A DNA stretch of 5,257 nt from assembly GCA_019240375.1 (NCBI GenBank), contig JAFAYN010000121.1, forward strand, positions 1 to 5,257. The letters are read 5' to 3'. The notes beneath the pieces are model-generated. The model saw only the letters and a program-made list of their open reading frames with translations, did no database searches and was not told where the DNA came from. Both the position numbers and the translations under genes were made by a program. Of this stretch, positions 1 through 5,257 are shown in pieces. The stretch's first letter is position 1; each line of letters opens with the position of its first letter. This DNA is from Gemmatimonadota bacterium. GTDB lineage: Bacteria > Gemmatimonadota > Gemmatimonadetes > Longimicrobiales > Longimicrobiaceae.

Positions 1-3000
1 TGGTCTCCACCCCCGAGTCGCGCGTCGCGGGGCGCTTCACCGCCACCACCGGCGGAACCGCGCCCTGGGTGTTCACCGACACCCGCCTCGCGCTGGAGCC
101 GCTCGACCTGCGCACCGTCCGCCAGCTCGGCTTCCTCGACCTCCCCTACACCGGGCAGATCCGCGGCACGGTCGCCAGCCGCGACGCCATCCGGCAGGGG
201 CGCGGGGGGAACCTGCAGCTCGACCTGACGGCGAGCCTCCTCCCCGAGGGCTCGACGGGCACCCCCTCGGAGCTGACCGCCACCGGCGGGCTCGCCTTCG
301 GTGGCGCCGACGGGTCGTTCCGGCTGGACGTGGTCCGGGTGGAGGCGCACCCGTTCTACGTGGCGGCGCTGGCGCCGATGATGGCCACGCCGCCGAGCCC
401 GGACCTCCTGCGCGGAGTGATCCGCGGGGCGGCCACGCTGAGCGGGACGCCGCGAGCGATGCGGGTGGAGGACGGGAACCTGTCGTACGAGGTGGGCGAC
501 GCCCCCGCGACGCGGCTGACCGGGCTCGCCGCGCGCTTCTCGCTCGACCCACAGCTCCGCTACGAGGTCAGCGCCCGCGCCGCGCCGCTGGCGCTCGCCA
601 CGCTGACCGAGCTGTTCCCGGCGCTCCCCTTCCGCTCCGCCACGCTGAGCGGCCCCATCAACATCTCGGGGACCAGGGACCGGGTCCGCTTCGACACCGA
701 CCTGCAGGGCTCCGCCGGCCGGCTGGCGTTGGGGGGGACGGCCACCCTGGGCGACGTGATGGGCTTCGACGTGTCCGGGCGGGTGGTTGCGCTCCAGGCG
801 GGCTCCCTGCTCACCTCGGGCGTCCCCGTGGCGGGCCCGCTCTCCGGGACGGTGGCCGCCCGCGGGACCACGCGGGACTTCCACTTCGACGTGAACCTGG
901 CGCAGAACGGGGGGAGCTTCGCGCTGGGCGGGGAGGTGCGCCGCCCGGGCGACGACCTCCTGTTCGACGTGGCGGGGTCGGTGACCAACTTCCGGATCGG
1001 CTCGCTGATGGGCCGCCCGGACCTTTTCCCCGGCCCGATGACCGGCCCCATTGCGGTCAGCGGCGGCGGGCGCCAGCCGTACCGCTTCAACGTGAACCTG
1101 CGCGGCGCGGCGGGCGTCTTCGACCTGCAGGGGTGGTACCGCTCCGGCACCGTCCCCTCGTACGCGGTGAACGGGCAGGTGTCCGGGATCGACCTGCAGC
1201 AGCTCCCGGGGATGCACGGCTACCCGCGGAGCAGCCTCAACGCCACCATCGACCTGCAGGGGAGCGGGACCACCCCCGAAACCTTCGCGGGGCGGCTGAA
1301 CCTGGTCGCGCGCTCCTCCACCATCGGCGGGACCCCGCTCGACGCGGCCACGGCGCGGCTGGTGGTGGCCGACGGGATCCTGACCGTCGACACCCTGGCC
1401 GCCTCGTTCCAGGGGACGCAGCTCACCGCGGCGGGGACGTGGGGGCTGACCCGTCCGACGGCGCAGCCGCTCCGCTTCACCCTGAGCACTCCCAACCTCG
1501 CCACCCTCGCCCCGCTCCTGGCGCAGGCCGGGATGGCGCCGCCGCAGGTGGCCGGGGCCGTGTCGGCGAACGGGTGGGTGTCCGGGTCGTTCCGCGCCCC
1601 CACCCTTTCCGTGGCCCTCCGCGGCGACGGGCTGCGCTACGCCGGCTCCACGGTGGGGCAGCTCGTGCTGGACGTGCAGGCCAGCAAGGGGGCGCGCGGG
1701 TGGACGGGGAAGGCCAACGTACAGGCCGACGCCGTGGCCGCCATGGGGCAGCGCTTCGACGCGGTCCGGCTGAACCTCGACGCCACCCCGGACGCCGCCT
1801 CCTTCGGCGTGTTCGCGCGCCGCGACGGGCAGAGCGACGTGACCGCCGCCGGGATGCTGGAGTTCGGGGAGGGGCAGCTCAACGGCGCCGGGCTCCAGTC
1901 ACTGGCGCTGCGGCTGGGGAGCACCACCTGGCAGCTGCAGGGGCCGGCGCACTTCCGCTGGGGTGGAGAGCGCGGGATCGAGGTGGAGAACCTGGCGCTG
2001 GCGCGGACCGGCGGGGCGCCCGGGCTGATCGCGGTGACCGGGCACCTCCCGCCCACCGGGAACACCGACCTCTCCGTCCGCGCCACCGGGGTGGACCTGG
2101 CCGACCTCCGCCGCCTGGTCGGCACCGCACCCGACGTGCAGGGGACGCTCAACCTGGGTGTGGTCCTTTCCGGCCCGGTGAGCCAGCCGTCGATGACCAT
2201 CAGCGGCGCCATCGACTCGCTGCGCTACGGGGGCGTCGCCACCGACCGGGTGGCGATCGACGCGCGCTACCTGGACCGCCGGCTGGTCGGCGGCGCTACG
2301 GTCCGCATGAACGGGCGGGACATCGTCACCGTGCAGGGGACGGTCCCGATGCTGGTGACGCTGGGCGGGATGGTCCCGGGCTTCCAGCTCCTGCGCGACG
2401 AGCCGCTGGACGTGCGCCTGGTCTCCGACTCCATCCCGCTGGCGCTGGCCTCGGCCTTCGTCCCCGGGGTGCGCGACGGCCAGGGGGTGGCGACCGCCAA
2501 CGTGGCGGTGACCGGGACGATCGACTCCCCGCGGGTGAGCGGGGCGGCCGGCGTGGTCGGCGGGGCGATCACCGTGGACGCGCTCGGCCAGCGCTTCCAG
2601 AACATCGCCGCGAGCATCGCCCTGAACGGCCGGGAGATCCGCATCGACTCGTTGGTGGCCCACGCCGGTGGGACGGCCAGCGTGCGCGGGACGATCAGCC
2701 TGGACCAGCCGGGGCGCCCGAACGTGCTCCTCAACGCGGCCTTCAGCGGGTTCAAGGCCATCGACCGCGGCGACGTGGCGCGGCTCACCACCTCCGGCCA
2801 GCTGACGCTCTCCGGCCGACTCCCGGACGCGGTCCTGTCCGGCCGAGTGGTCCTGAACGAGGGGACGATCACCATCCCCACGCTCAACAGCCAGCGCGAG
2901 GTCGCCATCGTCGACGCCGAGATCGGGGCGATCGGCGCGGACACCATCGCCACCTCCATCGCGCAGTCGTCGCAGCTCGCCGCCCTGGGCGCCATCCGGG

Positions 3001-4061
3001 TCAGCTCGCTGCAGGTGGTGGTGGAGGAGGGGGTGTGGCTGGAGTCGCCCGACGCCCGCATCCAGATCCGCGGCGACCTGCTGGTGTCGCGCACCTCCGA
3101 GACGCCGCGCGTGTACGGGACGCTGGAGGTGGTGCGCGGGACGTACGCGCTGGTGGTGGGGCCGCTGCGGCGCGAGTTCGACATCGAGCGCGGGACGGTG
3201 CAGTTCTTCGGGACCGAGGAGCTGAACCCCAGCCTGGACATCGTGGCGAGCAACCAAGTCCGCACCTTCGACCAGGCCGACCAGGTGCTGACCATCCAGG
3301 TGCAGGTGACGGGGACGCTGCAGACGCCGCGGGTGGCGCTCAGCTCCAACACCCGCCCGCCACTCCCCGAGTCGGAGCTGCTCAGCTACCTGATCTTCGG
3401 CCGCTCCACCGCCAACCTGGGCGGGGTCGCCAGCGGGTTCGCGCAGGACATCCTCGCGCAGCAGGTGTTCGGCGGTCTTCTGGCCTCGCAGCTCGAGCAG
3501 GGGCTGTCGCGCTCCGGGCTGGTGGACTACGTGCGGGTCCGCTCCCGTCCGGGCGCGGCGCAGGGGCTGACGCCGCTGGGCGTGCTGGGGCTGGGGGCGC
3601 CGACGCTGGAGTTCGGCAAGGAGCTGACCCCGGACCTGTTCCTGACGCTGGAGGTGGGGGTCCCGTTGGGCGGCGCCGGGGGGAGCCCGCTCTTCGGGCT
3701 GGGCCTCGACTGGCAGATCGACCCGAACACCCGCGCCCGCCTGGCCCGCGAGGCGGTGCAGCCCGACCTGCTCTCGCAGTACCTGGCCAACGCGCCCAGC
3801 TACCAGTGGTCGCTGGACGTGCGCCACCGCTGGGAGTGGGGGCGCCCCCGCGAGGATTCCGCCCGCGTCGCCGACAGCCTCCGGGCCGCGGCCGCGCGGG
3901 GAGCGGCGACGGTGAAGCCGGCGCCCGCCCCGGATCCCGCGCCGGAGCCGGCTCCGCCCCCGCCGGTACGGGCGCAAACCCCGCCCACCCCGGCGACGGA
4001 CACGCGCAGAAGTCCCGGCGGCGCGGAAACCCCGAAGCGGGAAGAGCCGCAGGGGCGCTGA
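1..4061 (+). CDS. tamB: TamB-family translocation/assembly module protein (DUF490), 5'-partial
   Basis: The reading frame is open from the left edge (first full codon at 3) to a TGA at 4059-4061, giving 1352 visible residues. The GTG at 69 is an internal valine, not a start, because the frame continues upstream without a stop. The body is a long run of beta-strand-rich, Gly/Thr/Val-rich repeats, as in AsmA-like/TamB proteins that form a hydrophobic groove spanning the periplasm. The C-terminal third carries DUF490 hallmarks: PLRREFDIERGTVQFFG from about residue 1054, LNPSLDIVAS, PPLPESELLSYLIFGR from residue 1119, and a late LEFGKELTPDLFLTLEVGV block. The N-terminal membrane anchor is not in the window. 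The protein already exceeds E. coli TamB (1259 residues). After the last predicted strand (WSLDVRHRWEW, ending near 3839) there is an unusual 73-residue disordered tail rich in Pro/Ala. TamB is known to work with an Omp85 protein (TamA or BamA) and, with other AsmA-like proteins, in phospholipid transport to the outer membrane. No partner gene is visible here. Family call is firm; exact substrate is unknown. Confidence 0.93.
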   Translation, partial: VSTPESRVAGRFTATTGGTAPWVFTDTRLALEPLDLRTVRQLGFLDLPYTGQIRGTVASRDAIRQGRGGNLQLDLTASLLPEGSTGTPSELTATGGLAFGGADGSFRLDVVRVEAHPFYVAALAPMMATPPSPDLLRGVIRGAATLSGTPRAMRVEDGNLSYEVGDAPATRLTGLAARFSLDPQLRYEVSARAAPLALATLTELFPALPFRSATLSGPINISGTRDRVRFDTDLQGSAGRLALGGTATLGDVMGFDVSGRVVALQAGSLLTSGVPVAGPLSGTVAARGTTRDFHFDVNLAQNGGSFALGGEVRRPGDDLLFDVAGSVTNFRIGSLMGRPDLFPGPMTGPIAVSGGGRQPYRFNVNLRGAAGVFDLQGWYRSGTVPSYAVNGQVSGIDLQQLPGMHGYPRSSLNATIDLQGSGTTPETFAGRLNLVARSSTIGGTPLDAATARLVVADGILTVDTLAASFQGTQLTAAGTWGLTRPTAQPLRFTLSTPNLATLAPLLAQAGMAPPQVAGAVSANGWVSGSFRAPTLSVALRGDGLRYAGSTVGQLVLDVQASKGARGWTGKANVQADAVAAMGQRFDAVRLNLDATPDAASFGVFARRDGQSDVTAAGMLEFGEGQLNGAGLQSLALRLGSTTWQLQGPAHFRWGGERGIEVENLALARTGGAPGLIAVTGHLPPTGNTDLSVRATGVDLADLRRLVGTAPDVQGTLNLGVVLSGPVSQPSMTISGAIDSLRYGGVATDRVAIDARYLDRRLVGGATVRMNGRDIVTVQGTVPMLVTLGGMVPGFQLLRDEPLDVRLVSDSIPLALASAFVPGVRDGQGVATANVAVTGTIDSPRVSGAAGVVGGAITVDALGQRFQNIAASIALNGREIRIDSLVAHAGGTASVRGTISLDQPGRPNVLLNAAFSGFKAIDRGDVARLTTSGQLTLSGRLPDAVLSGRVVLNEGTITIPTLNSQREVAIVDAEIGAIGADTIATSIAQSSQLAALGAIRVSSLQVVVEEGVWLESPDARIQIRGDLLVSRTSETPRVYGTLEVVRGTYALVVGPLRREFDIERGTVQFFGTEELNPSLDIVASNQVRTFDQADQVLTIQVQVTGTLQTPRVALSSNTRPPLPESELLSYLIFGRSTANLGGVASGFAQDILAQQVFGGLLASQLEQGLSRSGLVDYVRVRSRPGAAQGLTPLGVLGLGAPTLEFGKELTPDLFLTLEVGVPLGGAGGSPLFGLGLDWQIDPNTRARLAREAVQPDLLSQYLANAPSYQWSLDVRHRWEWGRPREDSARVADSLRAAAARGAATVKPAPAPDPAPEPAPPPPVRAQTPPTPATDTRRSPGGAETPKREEPQGR
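561..1160 (+). repeat. Three tandem ~66-residue beta-rich protein repeats inside TamB
   Basis: Within the TamB coding region three consecutive units begin with an aromatic-x-Val signature: YEVSAR at 561, FDVSGR at 765 and FDVAGS at 963. They are 68, 66 and 66 residues long. Each has a central Gly-Pro/Ser-Gly turn (TLSGPINISG, GPLSGTVAARG, GPMTGPIAVSG). Each then has a matching strand pair: VRFDTDLQGSAGRLALGG, FHFDVNLAQNGGSFALGG, YRFNVNLRGAAGVFDLQG. A fourth, diverged copy starts with YAVNGQV at 1161. The similarity is at protein level; the DNA has diverged, so this is old duplication rather than a recent repeat. It fits the repeated rungs of a TamB beta-taco fold. Confidence 0.7.
3840..4058 (+). 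other. Proline/alanine-rich disordered C-terminal tail of TamB
   Basis: The last 73 residues of the TamB frame follow the final aromatic beta-strand (RHRWEW). They begin with a short charged Arg/Ala helix-like stretch (about 3840-3911), followed by a Pro-Ala run (KPAPAPDPAPEPAPPPP, about 3915-3965), then a Thr/Pro/Lys/Glu-rich end. No hydrophobic core pattern remains, so it is predicted to be unstructured. TamB proteins usually end at or near the last DUF490 strand, so this is an extension. Third-position GC preference continues to the stop, and there is no sign of a frameshift. Confidence 0.7.
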
Positions 4062-4066
4062 ACGAA

Positions 4067-4100
4067 GCACCCCCTCGCCCGGCGACGGACGAGGGGGTGC
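4067..4100. terminator. Bidirectional hairpin terminator between convergent genes
   Basis: A perfect 11-bp inverted repeat, GCACCCCCTCG (4067-4077) and CGAGGGGGTGC (4090-4100), starts 5 nt after the TamB stop and lies 24 nt beyond the lipoprotein stop. After one C-A mismatch the stem can extend by three G-C pairs (4079-4081 with 4086-4088), closing a GCGA loop of the GNRA type. There is no real T-run on the plus side; on the minus side the flank reads TTCGTT. The position between converging stops argues for a shared transcription end or mRNA 3'-end stabiliser, but it is not a textbook U-tract terminator. Confidence 0.75.
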
Positions 4101-4124
4101 CTGGCGAAGGGAGCCGGGGACGGG

Positions 4125-4733
4125 CTACAGCGCGGGCTTTTCCTTTGCGTTGGCGCGGGTGAGCCGGACGACGGTGCTGTCCCCGGTGACCTCGACGGGG
4201 ACGTTCCAGTACAGCTCGCTGTAGGGGAGGGTGTAGCGGGCGTACACCCACCGCCGCCCCTCCTTGGCCCGGAAGGTGGCCGTCCCGGAGGCGTCGGTGG
4301 TGTCGGCCTGCTCCGGCTCGCCCGAGTTGGCGAGCGCCGCCACCGCCTTCTCGTCGAACCTGGCATAGGTCTTGTCCGCCCACGCCTTGCGCGCCGCCCG
4401 CATCGAGTCGGCGCGCGCCAGCACCACCCGGCGGAAGGCCTGGAAGCGGGTCACGGCGGTGTCACCGCGGGCGCGGGCCTGCTGCTCCAGCCCGGGGAGG
4501 CTCTGCATCTGCTGCACGAGGTCCGCGGGAACCTGCGGCTCCGGGACCCTGGACTTCGCGCGCAGTGAATCCAGGATGGCGTCCCGGTCGTAGGGAAGGA
4601 GGCGGACGGGGAGGTCCTCGATCCCCGCGGTCGCACCCTCCTCCATCGAGGCGCGGACGACCACCTTCGGGTCGCCGTGGCAGGCCGCGAGCGTGGGGAC
4701 GAGCGCGACGAGCAGGACGAGACTAGATTTCAT
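4125..4733 (-). CDS. Putative lipoprotein with carboxypeptidase-regulatory-like fold split by a helical insert
   Basis: The gene encodes 202 residues from ATG at 4733-4731 to TAG at 4127-4125. This start is preferred over an in-frame ATG at 4820 because it has GGAG (4743-4740) 6 nt upstream and begins a classic lipoprotein signal: MKSS, a hydrophobic stretch, then lipobox LAAC with Cys18. The +2 residue is His, not Asp, so outer-membrane sorting is likely if the Lol rule applies. Residues 22-48 (PKVVVRAS...IEDLPVRLLPY) look like the first strands of a beta-sandwich. Residues 49-137 are charged, Ala/Arg/Gln-rich and probably helical or coiled coil. Residues 144-195 (DTTDASGTATFRAKEGRRWVYARY, then YWNVPVEV and VVRLTRAN) resemble the closing strands of a carboxypeptidase-regulatory-like/CnaB-type domain. 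I see no catalytic motif and cannot name a function. The gene converges on tamB and diverges from the TPM gene, so it is probably transcribed alone. Confidence 0.85.
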   Translation of the reverse strand: MKSSLVLLVALVPTLAACHGDPKVVVRASMEEGATAGIEDLPVRLLPYDRDAILDSLRAKSRVPEPQVPADLVQQMQSLPGLEQQARARGDTAVTRFQAFRRVVLARADSMRAARKAWADKTYARFDEKAVAALANSGEPEQADTTDASGTATFRAKEGRRWVYARYTLPYSELYWNVPVEVTGDSTVVRLTRANAKEKPAL

Positions 4734-4739
4734 CTGCGG

Positions 4740-4743
4740 CTCC
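4740..4743 (-). promoter_or_regulatory. Shine-Dalgarno of the lipoprotein gene
   Basis: On the minus strand GGAG lies 6 nt before the ATG at 4733. It decides the start: the upstream ATG at 4820 would add 29 residues rich in Arg, Pro and Ser ahead of the lipoprotein signal, which would spoil it. Confidence 0.65.
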
Positions 4744-4772
4744 GGATCTGGACTGGGTGAACGACGTGCAGC

Positions 4773-4801
4773 AACGTATGCGGGGATCTCCCTTGAATCA
4801 A
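4773..4801 (-). promoter_or_regulatory. Candidate sigma70-type promoter for the lipoprotein gene
   Basis: Reading the minus strand, TTGATT (4801-4796, four of six matches to TTGACA) is followed after exactly 17 nt by TACGTT (4778-4773, three of six matches to TATAAT, including the first two T-A and the last T). This would give a leader of roughly 30 nt before the ATG at 4733. The -35 lies in the only clearly AT-rich patch near the gene. The -10 match is weak, so this is a suggestion. Confidence 0.35.
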
Positions 4802-4802
4802 G
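4792..4802. promoter_or_regulatory. 11-bp palindrome in the divergent intergenic region (possible operator)
   Basis: CTTGA-A-TCAAG is a perfect inverted repeat with 5-bp arms around one central base. It sits between the divergent lipoprotein and TPM genes and overlaps the candidate -35 of the lipoprotein promoter. A second small dyad, GGGA-TC-TCCC (4783-4792), abuts it and falls in the -35/-10 spacer. Such placement is typical of repressor or activator sites, but short dyads also arise by chance and no regulator is visible. Confidence 0.3.
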
Positions 4803-4810
4803 CAAATTTC

Positions 4811-5257
4811 GTGATCGCACGAACCCGGCCCGGGCTCCTCCGGGTCCCGCTCTGGCTCGCCGTGCTGGCGCTCTTGGCCGCGCTCCCGGCGCGGGCGCAG
4901 CTCCGCATCCCCGCGCCGACCGGGTACGTCAACGACTTCGCCAACGTCATCGACCCCACCCGCCGGGCCGAGATCCAGCAGGTGGTGGACGAGGTGCGCG
5001 CCAAGTCCGGCGGCGAGATCGTGGTGGTCACCCTCCCCTCGCTGCAGGGGCACTCGCGCGACGAGGTGGCGCTCCGGATCCTGCGCGAGTGGGGGGTGGG
5101 GAAGAAGGGGACCGCCGGCGACTCCACGGCGAACACCGGGACGGTGGTGCTGGTGGCCCCCACCGAGCACCAGGCCAAGATCGAGCTGGGGTACGGCACC
5201 AACACCTTCATCACCGCGGGCGAGTCGGGGCGGATCCTGGACGAGTACATGGTCCCC
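4811..5257 (+). CDS. TPM-domain (YgcG-like) secreted/membrane protein, 3'-partial
   Basis: The frame runs off the right edge after 149 residues from GTG 4811. Residues 1-29 form a signal peptide: Arg-rich start, hydrophobic core LWLAVLALLAAL, cleavage after ARA before Gln30. The mature part is a TPM domain: GYVNDFANVID near residue 39, a helix (RRAEIQQVVDEVRAKSG), EIVVVTLPSLQG, ALRILREWGVGKKG, GTVVLVAP, IELGYGTNTFI and GRILDEYMVP at the edge. Family members are typically about 250 residues or more, with a later transmembrane helix and a Gly/Ser-rich tail, neither visible here. TPM proteins are mostly uncharacterised; some have been linked to phosphatase activity or photosystem II repair. Start choice: ATG 4778, TTG 4793 (GGGGA at 4782-4786 upstream) and further upstream GTGs are also in frame. 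Codons between 4778 and 4810 are poor in third-position G/C, unlike those after 4811, which favours GTG 4811 although it lacks a Shine-Dalgarno. The gene is divergent from the lipoprotein gene. Confidence 0.85.
   Translation, partial: MIARTRPGLLRVPLWLAVLALLAALPARAQLRIPAPTGYVNDFANVIDPTRRAEIQQVVDEVRAKSGGEIVVVTLPSLQGHSRDEVALRILREWGVGKKGTAGDSTANTGTVVLVAPTEHQAKIELGYGTNTFITAGESGRILDEYMVP

Noticed and set aside
69..71. GTG at 69 as the TamB start codon
   Set aside because: The same frame is open to the window edge and already encodes matching beta-rich sequence; no N-terminal anchor or signal follows this GTG.
1120..1262. Recurring GACCTGCAG words
   Set aside because: They encode the recurring Asp-Leu-Gln protein motif with the preferred codons, so they reflect protein repeats and codon bias rather than a DNA element.
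2267..3352. Minus-strand open frame of 361 codons antisense to TamB
   Set aside because: Ser/Arg/Pro-rich composition with no domain; it mirrors the codon structure of TamB.
1899..4070. Long minus-strand open frame of 723 codons antisense to TamB
   Set aside because: The translation is Arg/Gly/Gln/His-rich with no recognisable motif, and the plus-strand TamB frame has clear DUF490 motifs. It is a GC-rich antisense shadow.
1133..4162. Long plus-strand open frame of 1009 codons overlapping TamB
   Set aside because: It is an out-of-frame shadow: Arg/Gly/Ala/Pro low-complexity translation without domain signals, as expected opposite G/C-ending codons of the true TamB frame.
4734..4820. Longer N-terminus for the lipoprotein from ATG 4820
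   Set aside because: It would place 29 Arg/Pro/Ser-rich residues before a perfect lipoprotein signal and skip the well-placed GGAG before ATG 4733.
4730..5250. Minus-strand open frames antisense to the TPM gene
   Set aside because: They lack domain features, while the plus strand gives a signal peptide and a recognisable TPM domain.

Overview
This is a very GC-rich window, with strong G/C preference at third codon positions, carrying three envelope or secreted protein genes. The organism looks like a diderm bacterium: there is a TamB-type translocation and assembly protein and a lipoprotein with a clear lipobox. Codon style, the many proline/alanine/arginine-rich shadow frames and the look of the lipoprotein suggest a Gemmatimonadota-like (Longimicrobium-like) lineage. 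That assignment is inference only, since the window has no rRNA or other taxonomic marker.

Layout. Positions 1-4061 (+) hold the C-terminal 1352 residues of a giant TamB/DUF490 protein whose 5' end lies outside the window. A strong 11-bp hairpin (4067-4100), starting 5 nt after the TamB stop, separates it from a convergent gene and probably acts as a shared terminator. Positions 4125-4733 (-) encode a 202-residue lipoprotein of unknown function. It appears to be a beta-sandwich (carboxypeptidase-regulatory-like) fold split by a long charged helical insert. After a 77-bp divergent intergenic region, which contains a short AT-rich island, a palindrome and a candidate promoter for the lipoprotein, the 5' part of a TPM-domain (YgcG-like) secreted or membrane protein runs off the right edge (4811-5257, +).

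The three genes are not an evident operon: they are arranged convergent then divergent. All three are predicted to act at or beyond the inner membrane: TamB as a periplasm-spanning lipid/protein transport bridge, the lipoprotein probably at the outer membrane, and the TPM protein facing the periplasm. I see no RNA gene, mobile element, CRISPR array or clear novel multi-gene system. The most notable details are the 66-68-residue tandem repeats and proline-rich C-terminal tail of TamB, the split-fold lipoprotein, the GNRA-capped terminator hairpin and the dyad symmetry in the divergent promoter region.
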